64,000 bases of DNA from Motacilla alba alba (Eukaryota; Chordata; Aves; Passeriformes; Motacillidae). A program made the position numbers and the translations under genes. This document shows, one piece after another, positions 34,801 to 46,800 of this stretch. The notes under the pieces are model-generated. The model was not told where the DNA came from, ran no database searches, and saw nothing but the letters and a program-made list of their open reading frames with translations. Location: the NCBI RefSeq assembly GCF_015832195.1, contig NC_052016.1:30959129-31023128 (forward strand), written 5' to 3'. Numbering within the stretch: position 1 is the stretch's first letter; each line of letters begins with the position of its first letter.

Positions 34801-37800
34801 GAGGGGCATTAAAGCAGACCCATGTGGGCCCCCACAAAGGGAGTGGGACTTTGGAGTAGGAAATGATCCATCACTCTGCTTTCATCCCTGCCAGAGAGGA
34901 AATGGCAAAGCCATGACCATGCTGTGCTCCCAGCCAAGGGGCGCTCAATAGTCTATGTTTGTTCCTCACACAGAACCCCCGGAGGTCACCATGGAACTGT
35001 CCCAGCAGATCATTCCCTGGGGCCACAGTGCCAAGTTCACATGCAAGGTGCGAGGGAACCCGCAGCCCTCGGTGATGTGGCTGCGCAACGCAGTGCCGCT
35101 GTCGGGCAGCCACCGGCTGCGGCTGTCACGCCGGGCACTGCGCGTGCTCAGCGTGGGGCCCGAGGACGAGGGCATCTACCAGTGCATGGCCGAGAACGAG
35201 GTGGGCAGTGCCCAAGCCATGGTGCAGCTGAGGACGGCCGGCCCAGGTAAGCCCCTCTCCCCAAAGTCGCGGCCATTAAGTCACAGCCTAACAGACAGAA
35301 CAAGGACAGAGGAAGCAGGGGAAGAAAGTCAGGGTGTTGTCCTTGCTTTCTATTTTACCTACACTGCAAGTGCTGCTCTGCCTGAGGTCTTCATATCTCC
35401 CTGTGGGAACACATGACACCAGTTTTGCTTCTAAGGGCAGGGCCATGAGTGCACATTTGGGTGATCTCTACACAAGAGACTCAAGACATCTGGGTGTAGT
35501 GCCTCACCCCATGGCTTAGCTCTGCCTCTGAACTTGCACTGAGCAAGAGCTTAAAAACTTAATTCACCTGGGGTAGAAGAGGTACCACCCTGATTCCTTG
35601 GACCCTGTTGAACTTACACAGGGTAAGAGGGATGACAGAGAGACAGGGAACCCTGTGGTTTATAGCAGAGGAAGGAGGGATTGTTGCCAATACCTTTTTG
35701 AGTGGTACAGCAGGCAGCACCACACAAGGGGTGCCTTAACAGCTCTGCCTTAAGCACAGACTGGGATGGGCGTTTACCCTGCTGTGACACCTTTTCTCCC
35801 AGGAGCTCCACTAAACCCTGGGCGAGATGGCCAGCTGGATTCGGCTCAACCTCCAACACCACCTTCCAGGGACAGCGCCTTAAAGCTGCCCTTGGATACA
35901 GCTGGACTGCCAAAGCCTAGGACAACCCCTCTAGCAGCATCTCCACAGTGTGCAGCCAACAAGGATCTGGTGACTCCAGCCGAAGCCCCCATCATCCTCA
36001 GTTCTCCACGGACATCCAAGACAGACAGCTATGACCTGGTGTGGAGACCCCGGCCTGACAGCAGAGCCCCCATTCTCTATTACGTGGTGAAGTATCGCAA
36101 GGTATCACTGTTTTGCTCTGCTCCCATCTTCCCTCTGCACCATTCCATGGGTGGGCTGGTGGCCTCACCACGTGTTTCATGCTTCATGGGCAGGGGCATC
36201 CATCAGTCACTGGTGGCACTGGTTAGTGGGACCTCCTGAGCCGCAGCCTCAGCCTGTTGAGGTGTGATGGATATAGGCTGTGACAGGAGGTTTGCTGAGC
36301 TGCCCAGAAAGAGCCCAGTGGCAGTGCCTGCTTGCCTAAGTTTGCAGACGGCACATGCACACACTTCACCAGTCGCTTCCACATCCAATTCCCAGTTGTG
36401 TGCTTGTGCAGGTAGGAGACCCCGAGGGCAGGTTGCACAACTACTTGCTTGGAATGCTTTTATCTTGGCACAAGCCACGGGGACACCTCTGCCTTGAACG
36501 GGCTGCAGGACACAGAACAGCAGAGTAGCTGCTGCATGTGCCTGCCCTGCTCAGCAGCACCGAAGTGCCCATGCTCAGTGAGTGTGAGGAGCCAGCAGAG
36601 AACTGTCATAGCCATGCTAAGTCCTCTGGGAAGGTCCTTATTCCCCAGTTTTATTCTGGAAGCTGGAAGGCAGTGCACTGTGGAGTACATCACTTGCAGG
36701 TGGCACAGTGTGAGCACACAGTGCACAGCCAAGTCCTGCTGGAGCCCAAGGGCTCCTCCCTCTGGGATGCTTCACAGCACCATGGGAACAGTGCAGGCAC
36801 AACTGTAGCCCAGCAGTTTCTTTGAATGGTAAAGCATTGTTGAGGGAAAAATTCTGCTTTTGAGGTCTAAAGTGTTGCTTTCCATTTTGCTGGGTATAAG
36901 TGGAAAAAAGAGGCTTGAATTTATTTGTCTGCTGCTTTTCTTTCCTTTGGGTAGGCAGGGAGTTGCAGTAGAGAGGCAGGTTTTGCCTCAAACTCCAGAG
37001 GGTTTGAGTGTATTCCAGAAACATGCCAGATCACATGTTTGCGACTCCCACCCACTGCAAGGCACTGTTTTCACGTACATGTGAATATATGTATCTATTT
37101 TCCTGGAATTGTGTGCTTTTGTGAAAATATAGTGTAATAGAAGACTGTTACAATCCTTGATTTTTTTCTTTAAAAAATTAAGATGAGGATTTCAGCTAAC
37201 CATCTCTTTAAAGAGCCCTTTAAAACAAAGGCAGAAGATGCCGGCACAGGAACACAATAGGGCAAGCTTAAATAAAAAACAACGATGCTAAAAGCATCCC
37301 CAGACTATAGGCCCTGGTTGTCTGCCAAGAAGAGATTTATTCTCCAGTGGTGTGTCATGTAACTACCAATTCTGCTTGGAGTCTTAACTTGCAGCCTTGG
37401 AGTTTGTCCATATTTGATTTGTTTTTCAGCACTTCACCTGGAAGGGGCCATGGGGCAGTGAAGGTTACCATGGGTCACTGCAGTTTGCAGTGATATGTTT
37501 TCAGTGTAGTCCAAATTCTCAGCTGGAGACTCTTTCTTGGGACACTTAAGGATTGTGTGGAAAGGAATTAGTCCCAATAACCCTTAAACTTGTTTAGAAA
37601 GAGTCTCTTTCTATCCAAGATCCTTAGGATCAAGTTATATAATGATCTGGTTTTGACATTTCTGACTGGAAAAGCATGTGTGTGGAGAGGGAAGGAATCA
37701 ATTTAGCAACAAAAGAAAAGGCTCTTTGTGTAGAAGATGGCTGTAAAGAAAGTTAGATCTACTGACAGGAGACCTACATTTGTACTGGTCAAGGTTGTGC

Positions 37801-40800
37801 TTCTCTAGAAAATGTCTGTGAATGTCTCTTTTTACCCTGTTCCTACACTGCCCCAAACTCTCAGCAGCCTGCAAGCAGTCAGATGCCATGCAGCCCTTAT
37901 TTTTGTTTCTTAAGAATTTCTCTTTCCCTTTCCTGGATATTAGCACCCTTTAGGGCTCCCCTCCTTGGCCTCACAACTTTGCAGGCTCAGGAATAAAAAT
38001 AAAATGAGGCAGGCATTAATCAGTCAGTGTCAAATGCTTGGAGAAGATGAATGATACAGCAGAGTCTTGGCATTTCCGTTCTGTTGCGTTGCCTGCATTA
38101 CTAATTCTCTTTTTGGCACCGGGTCACTTCAATGTCCTGCCTATTTGCCTGCAAAAATATTATCTTTGCAGCTGGGGAAAAGGAGCAAGGTTCCACCTTC
38201 CCTCCCCCTCTGCATTCGGCATCAGGGTATCACAAAAAAACCCCTTGTGTTTCCAAGCTTTTCTGAGGGCTATGGCCATGCACAGTCTCTTCCCTGCAGA
38301 AACATTTGCTCTAGCATTATGGTTCTTCATTTCAGTCCCAAAGTGCCAGGGGGTGAGGCTGGATAAAACTCATTAAAACAAAGTTGTGTCTGGGTACCTC
38401 ATCCCACAGAAATAGCCAGTATCTAAATGAGCAGCTCAGTAGCTGGGCTGCAGGAGAGATTTGGCTCCTAAAGGAGCTCAGTTCTGTGGCTAATGCTGCA
38501 TTTTGGGGGCTGCACCTGCTCTGGAGATTTACACACATAGAGGCGTAGTGGTATCAAAGGGAACCAGAGGACACAATAGGGCTGATTGAACCCTGGGGTC
38601 AAGAAAACACTCTGGGGCATGGGTGAGTTGTCCTGCTTATACCTGAATTGCTTTGCAAAATCAGCCTGGAAACATCTCCTTCCTTTGCAGAGAAGGAAGG
38701 GAAGGTAAATATGGTTGGTACACAACTTACTAATAAAGTTTCTGAGCTTAATGCCCACAAGAAGCCCAGCCTGCCCCAGGCTCTGCAACACCTGCATTGG
38801 TCTCTCAGCAGGTCACCAATGCCTCGGACAGCTGGGTCGTGAGGGATGTCCCAGCCTCGCAGCATCGCCTGACCCTCACCAGGCTGGACCCTGGGAGCCT
38901 CTACGAGGTGGAGATGGCTGCTCACAACTGTGCCGGCGAGGGACAGACAGCCATGGTGACCTTCCGCACTGGTAAAGGACAGACCTTCCCTGGGTTCCCC
39001 TTTCCTCTGAGTCAGGGGAGGGGCCATCTGAGACATCTTTCTCAGCCCTGAGGCACAAGGCACCAGCCCTTGGACAATGGGAGTGTTTCTGCTCTGGAAA
39101 CCCATCTGTCCTCAGCTTAGAGCAGCTATCAGAAGAGAAAGTGGAGGGTAGGATGATAAAATTCCAGCCCATCCTCTGTGTGGGTTGGAATAAGTCCTTT
39201 CTTCCCTTGGTGTCTCAGTTGAACACCTGCAAAACTGTAGAAAATGTCTCTAGCATAAATGTCAAGAGGTTGTTTTATCCATCCTCTGCCTGGAGACAGA
39301 AATCTAGCAACATTTCAAGAAAGCCAATTAAAAGTTGTAGAAAATTAAATTAAATTAAATTATTAACATTAATAAAATAAAACTAAATTCTTAAGAAAAA
39401 AAGAGAGATTATTAAAGAAAATTTAATTAAATTATTAAATTATTAACAAATCTGACCCTTTAGCTTTCGTTCCTGCCAGCAGGCTGAGCCCCTAGGGCCA
39501 TTAAGAGTCCGGGAGGTACTTACCTCCACATCCTGTCTGGGACTATTTGCTTTCCTCATCGCAGCAAAAGTTAATTCTGAGTGCATCTCTTTGTTACTGA
39601 TGCCATCTCTCCCTTCTGCACAGGCCGGCGCCCAAAACCAGAGATTGTTGCCAGCAAAGAGCAGCAGATCCAGAGGGATGACCCAGGCACGAGCACCCAG
39701 AGCAGTAACCAGGCTGACAACAGCCGTCTGTCCCGTAAGGCCCTCCCTGAACTTGCACTGGGGAGAGTGAGGGGTGCTGGGTCTCTTGTGGGTGGCAGTG
39801 GCCAGGCCATGCTGGGGTTGAAGTCTCTGCTGGGTAAATCAAAACTGCAGTGCTGGATGGGTGGTTTCTGGCTTCTGCTAAGGAGACGTCCTTCTTGGAC
39901 ACCCCTGCTACTGCCCTTGGCAGAAGGGGAGTCTTGGAGAGCAGGCAAATCCCACTGCCTGGCCCCACCTTTAATGCAAGGACATCTCAGCAACACTGCC
40001 TTTTTCTGAGTTCCACACAGAGGGTTCAGAAAGCCCTGTCTTGGAATGTGTGAATGTGTGAGGCACAGGAGCAACAAACTGCACCAGTGGGTGCTGATGG
40101 AGTGTGAGGGAGGAACGGGGACCAAGTTGCTGCATGTCCTGGCATCCTCCTCTCTCAGCCAAGCCCTGGCTAGGGGCAATTAGTTCCCATTTTACAGGTG
40201 CAGAGTGCTCCATTTGGGTATCTTGCTGCACTGGAGAAACATCAGGTCCTTACTGGTCAATCTAATTTGTTGGCTCTATCATTACAATTGCCTTTATCAT
40301 TTCTGTGAAATTCTCTCCTTCAGTACTAATCCTGTGAGGTCCCATCCTTCAGTCTCCCCCATACTCATTCATTTGTTGTCTTTATTTTCATATCCATAGC
40401 TCCATTCATCTCTTTTCCTCCCATCTTTTGTTTTCCTATCAAATTGCATTTCCACACTAAAGAACTTTTCCTTATTTCCTTCTCAGCTGTTCCTTCTCAA
40501 TCTCTTCTGTTTCCATCTCCTACACTTGGTTGTCCCCAGCACCAGTCTCCCACTGCTCACTGTTTCCACATCACCCAGGCTTTTTGCTCCGTCTCCAGCC
40601 CTGCATCTACCCCTCACATTGCTTTCCCTCCCATGATAGGTGATCACTCCTCAAACCTTGTGTCATCCTACTTGAGCCAGGAGTGGAAAAGGAGCAAGAT
40701 CCAAGCAGGAGTAAAAGGTGCTTATGGGCACAAACTGAAAGGCATGAGGATTTGGGGGTGCCAGCTCTAATGAAGAGCATTCAGGAGTTGCAGAGGATGT

Positions 40801-43800
40801 GGCTGGGTGCAGTGCAGGTAGTCCTTCACCTGCATACCACTGAGCCATAGGATCCTCCAGACAGGGGAGAAGAATATGTTTCACATCCTGATGTCCTTCT
40901 GGGTCCCTTGCAGCTCCAGAGGCACCGGACCGTCCAACCATCTCCATGGCCTCAGAGACATCTGTGTATGTGACCTGGATTCCCCGTGGTAATGGCGGGT
41001 TCCCCATCCAGTCTTTCCGCGTGGAGTATAAGAAATTGAAGAAGTTGGGAGACTGGGTCCTGGCCACCAGTGACATTCCTCCCTCTCGCCTCTCTGTGGA
41101 AATCCCAGGCCTGGAGAAAGGTAGGCAGGTGCTCTCCTCCCTGCTTCCTGGAGGTCTGCAGGAAGGCTGGAGGGTCCCCGTAGGATGGTTAACCATCTGT
41201 CACGTCCTGCTCAGCTGTGGCATGCGTGAGCTAAACAAAGCTTCCCTGACTCCTGCCCTAGGTGTGTAGGGAAAAAGCTGCAGATGCTTCTCCAATTTCT
41301 CTAGCTGCGGAGACCAGCATAGGTTTGACCTCCCTCAGGGAGGCTTAGGCATGTTTTTCTGTATTACAGGATACAGTTACTAAAGGCATTTGCTTTTGCC
41401 TTTTACAAGACAGGACACAATTTTCCTTAGTCACAGGCAAGACAGATGGGCACACAAATCCCATTGCACTTCTCACGAGAAAAGATTTCATCACAGAGCT
41501 GGACAGCTTAAAATGGGAACATAACTACCCCAAACTAAAGATCAGTAAAATGAACTTTGGGTAAAAATTACATAGGATTTGAGTTTTGAACTGATGTTTA
41601 TGTACTTAATTCCCATTGAGTAGAGGAAGAACACGTTTCCGTACTTGCTTTCAGATCAGGATATCCTTTCAGGCATTTCTTAACCCCCCTGCACACCTTC
41701 CAAAACTTCTATCTGACCTTTGGACCATCCAGAGGGGAATTAGGGAAGGTAAATAAAAACAGGTTCCACCTAGGACATGGCTGAAATGTGGCCATTCAGT
41801 GTTTGTACTTCCACAGCAAACTTGCTGTAGGCTCTCCACCTTCTGGAGATGTAGCCCCTCTTCACAGTCAGGGCCATGCTGACAGTAGAAATCTTGGAAA
41901 ACTCCAATTTTTCAAACCTTTCAATTTCCTATTTTTCCCATAGGCACATCTTATAAATTCCGTGTCCGGGCGCTGAACATCCTGGGAGAGAGCGAGCCCA
42001 GCGCGGCGTCTCGGCCGTACGTGGTGTCTGGGTACAGTAACCGCGTCTACGAGCGCCCCGTGGCCGGGCCCTACATCACCTTCACGGACGCCATCAACGA
42101 GACCACCATCATGCTCAAGTGGATGGTAAGGCTTGTGGGGGTGGAGAGCGCTGCAGGGGCAAGAACCAGGTGTGCAGGTGCTCCTTGCCCAGCTTACACA
42201 TCCTCCAGGTTACCACACTGGAGCGTGTCACCAGCACAAATGGATCTGGGATCCAATAGCTGCCTCCACCAAAGGAGGACTGAGCTTGGGACACATAGAA
42301 GGGCGGGAAGTCACAGAGCCTAAGAAACCCTTTCCATCTGAATCCACATTGTATACAGGAAGATTTCAGTGGATAACTGTGGGCTCTCGACCATTTTGTT
42401 CAATAAGCAGTTGAACAATGAATGGGGTGGCTGCTTGCTCCATTAGCACCTCCTCTCTCCTAGTATTTTCCAGCAGATATGTCCTTCACTCTCATTTGCT
42501 GGGTAGCAATCCTAAATGTTGATAATCATTTACAGCAGTCCACTCCAGAGGATTTTTAGGAGTGGGTAGGATCTTTTGGATAACAAGCCCAGATCTGAGT
42601 GTTTTCAACAGCTTAGAGCTTATTCAGAGGGATGCACTGCTCTCCTCGCTGCTTCTAGCCAGAAATTGCCACAAGGCAGGATGGGCACTGCTGTTCATTT
42701 AAGCTCAAACAGTAGCTGATAAAATAATGGGTGAAAGACAGCAAGAACACATGGAGCTGGGACAGTACTGCCCTGGGTGTGGGGGAGGAAGGGAGCTGTC
42801 TTCAGAAACACAGTGCTCCTGCAGTGAGCGACCAATTCATGGCAAGACCCAGTTTGTCTGGAAGCCATGAGCCTATCGAAGTCAAGATGGTGTGCTTACT
42901 CATACTGAGCTGAGTCACTCATTCCTGTTGAGGAAGGGTCAGGATTTTTTTTCTCGTGAATCACTGGCTGTGGCTGCTGAGAGGGAACAGAGCACTGGAT
43001 GCCTGGAGTGACAGGCCCAGATTCACAGCTTGTCTGTTACCTGAGAGAAGCAAAGCTTGAGAGTAGAAAGTAGCACTGAGCTTTTGTAGGGAAGCCTTCA
43101 TTGTGCAAACCAATGGCAACACAAGGAGGGTCCCTCTGCTAGATTATCTTCTTGTCCCATCCCATTTATCCCAGCTGCTCCTCACCCATTACAATACGAA
43201 CATGGACATCTCTGCTAATTTCTGCTTTCCCTCCCATTCTCTGCAGTATATCCCAGCCAGCAACAACAACACTCCCATCCATGGATTTTACATCTACTAC
43301 CGCCCCACTGACAGTGACAATGACAGTGACTACAAGAAGGACGTGGTGGAAGGTAGGAGAAATAGAGAGACCAGTCCCACCACTGGTCCCTGCTGGAAGA
43401 CAGCTCAGCCAAAAGGATCCCTGTGCACAAAAGGCAGCGGCTGTCCAGGCTGCTTTACGAGGCATTGCTGCAGAGCTGAGCCAACTGCCTGTTCCCTGAG
43501 GAAGTTAAGAGCTCCATGTGTTTGTTTCCTCCTCAGGAGATCGGTACTGGCACTCCATCAGCCACCTGCAGCCAGAGACCTCGTATGACATTAAGATGCA
43601 GTGCTTCAATGAGGGAGGTGAAAGCGAGTTCAGCAACGTGATGATCTGTGAAACCAAAGGTAAGTGGATTCCCAGGAGCACAGCTCCTGCCTTGCGCAGG
43701 GCAGGAACCATCCCTGCCTGACAGTGCGTTACCCAAGCTCCAGTGAAGTGGTGGAGGCAGCACTGGAGAGAAGAGAAACACAGGGTTGTCCATGCTATTG

Positions 43801-46800
43801 ATCAGTGTGCCCGGTCTGTGCTCACACCTTGTACAGAGTCCATTGCTGTCCCTCAGAGCAGCAGTTGCCTTTTGTTTTCCTATCACATAGGGGGTGACTG
43901 GAAGCAGAAGGGCTCACTTTCCCTTGTTGTGCTGAACTCCATGTTGCGTTAGAAGAAGGCCTCATGTTGTCTTCAAAGCAGCTGCACTGTCATGACAGAA
44001 ACAGCATTAAGTCCAAGTGTGTGCTTTGGAGCAGCTATTTTGGATTTGCTTTTGCTTGAGCAGTCCACGAGCAGATCTGGCAGAGCTGTGAGCCAGGCAC
44101 AGAGGCCTTGTCTGTACTGTCATATGCATCACCCTAGGATTCCTGTCATCCAGGAGTGCTTCTTTAAAGCCACCATAGAAGTCTGGCCACTCCACAGCAG
44201 CATTAACATCCCTGGACTGCTGTGCCATCTGCCATGTCTCTAACGTTCTCTTTCTCCTCTTTCCACAGCTCGGAAGTCTCTTGGTCTGCCAGGTCGTCTT
44301 CCACCCTCCACAGTGTCCCCTCAGCAGCGTCCCCCACTCAGTGGTGGGCACAGTGGCCTGGGGACAGGAACCATGGTGGCCCGTTCCAGCGACTTGCCAT
44401 ACTTGATTGTAGGCGTTGTGCTGGGATCCATCGTCCTCCTCATTGTGGCTTTCATCCCCTTTTGCCTTTGGAGAGCTTGGTCCAAGCAGAGTAAGGGTTG
44501 TTTCTTGGGGGCTGATTTACAGGATATGGTTTGCCTGTGGATCAAATCTGACCCAGGGTTTAGTTGCATCAAATATCCAAAATGTGAGGGAGTTCTGGGA
44601 AGCAGGGAAGGGATGGACAGAGGGCAAGTCTCAGATGTCTTGTGGAACCCCATATAGACAAAGGCCACTGTTTGTCCCTTGTCCTGCTTGCCTTGTTGCA
44701 AAGGAACCTCTGGGACTAGGGGGAAGGGCTCCTTTTCACCATTTATCTCCAAGAGTGCTTTGGGTGCCAAAATAGCTGCCTGATAGGACAGCCTAATCCT
44801 ATACATGCTGAGCTTCAACAAGTTTGACTTTACCTCTGTTTTTTGCCTCAGTCTTTCTTTTCCTTCCCTCTGCAGAGCAAACCATTGACATGAGCTTCCC
44901 AGGAGCAGGGCTGCTGGTGTCTTCCTGCCAGTACACCATGGTGCCTCTGAGAGGCATCCCTGCTCCTCGTGCCAATGGACATCCCTTTCTTAATGGGCAG
45001 CCCTATGCCAGCAGGGCACATCTGAATGGCATCTGCACCTCCGCAGGAGTGGGGTACACAAGCACCAAGCCCCGAGATTACAGCCCCGATGAAATGCCAC
45101 AGGTGAGTCCATACCTGGAATCAAGAGCTGGTCGTCATGAGGTGGAGGCCACGCTTGCAGTGAGACGGCTTCTCCAGGCATGGCTGGCAACTTTGCAGCA
45201 GGTAGAAGTGGCAAGGCTGGCTTACCAAAAGAGATTTCCCCTTTGTAGTGAAGTCCGAGACATGCTGGGAACAGGAAGGTCTCCAAAACACAGGTGAAGT
45301 GATGGTTTCTTGGGCTAGGTGCCTCTTAAGTATGGAGGAGGCAGTGAGAAAAGGTGACTCTTACGGGAACAGTTCCTGTGTCCCCTGAGCAAAGCTCACA
45401 GGGACTGACAGTGCTGAGGACTCTGTCTGTAAAAGGGTAAGAGGCAGTGCCAGAGCTGAGACTATAAATTGCTTATCCCCCACTCATTCAGCAATAATTG
45501 TAACGTGAGTTTTTCAGTGCTCAGTTTCACTGCCCTCAGTAGCAAAAGAAACAGTTTTGGCTTTTTCTGCCTTCTGTTGTAAGAGCTTCAGTGGTCTGCC
45601 CCAGGGCTCTGGCTCACAGATCAGCACCTGCCTCTTAATGCTGCTGTGTGCCATTGCTCTGCTAAGAATCCTTCTCTCTCCTTTCAGTCAAACGAGGAGA
45701 CCAACGCCTTGCTGCAGGCAAGAGTGGTGCAGAATGGGAGTGCCCAGCAAGACTGCCAGCCCTCCAGGTGAGTCCTGGCCTGTGGAGAGGGAGGGTGGAA
45801 CAATGTACTGGGACCCATAAGACTACATGCTCACAAAGGCCTGCCCTCAATACACTCCTATCTGTCCCAGCTCTTGAAAAACAAATCCATGCTCCAGCAC
45901 TAGGATGCCTTGGTCTAAATTCTCTTCACACAACTCATTTCTCTTAGGATTTCAGGAAGGAATAATATAATTGTAGAGGTGGCCAAAACCTACTCCCCTC
46001 TGTCCCCTTTTCCTCTTCCTGTTACTAAGTGAGAGACTGAAGATCAGGATGAGAGAAGCAAACATCTGTGATTGATGTTGATAAACAGCTGCCCCAGAAT
46101 CTGCCCACCTGTGAGTGCTTTGTGTCTCACTGTTCAGACATCCTTCATTACCATGCTCCCTGTGAGGCACTATTCCTCTCAGCTCCTATGGCACTCACCA
46201 GCTGTCGGGTCACGGATACCAGGTCTCACATCACCTCATTCCCATACCACAAGTACATCACTATTTCTGCTCCTCCCTTCATTTAGGAATGTTCTGTGTC
46301 ACAGCATTGATGAGCTGGCTGACACATGACATGAGTTATATCTTTCAAGGAACACTAAACCTCTTTGCCTGCTTCCCCAGATTGCCCCGCTCCAGAACAG
46401 AAGACAACTCTTTCCTCTACAGTGTCCCAGATGACTCCACTCACCAGCTGCTTCAGCCACAAGATGACTGTCCTCACCTTCAAGAGCACTTTGCTGGCCT
46501 CCATCATCCAGTCATAGGAAGCAAAGTGGGAGGCCCTAGCCTGGATGCTCGACGGGATACCCTCTTCCACCAAGGTCAGTGGTTTGGAAAATGCCATGCC
46601 TCCTTCATCTCATCATGTTAGGCTGCACTTGAGGGGAAATCTCACTGCAGAGCCTTTCTGATGGCTTGCATTCAAGTGATAGGAATCCATCTCCCTAGGA
46701 CCTAATCCATTGATCCACCCCTGTAGTACAGATCAAACTTATTTTGTGTGATCATGGCACTGAATTCCCACACGGACTTTCAGAATGCAGATCTTCCTCT

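Noticed and set aside
39571..40179. Minus-strand 202-codon open frame
   Set aside because: It is antisense to a BOC linker exon and intron, with no family resemblance. A shadow of the BOC coding frame and chance openness.
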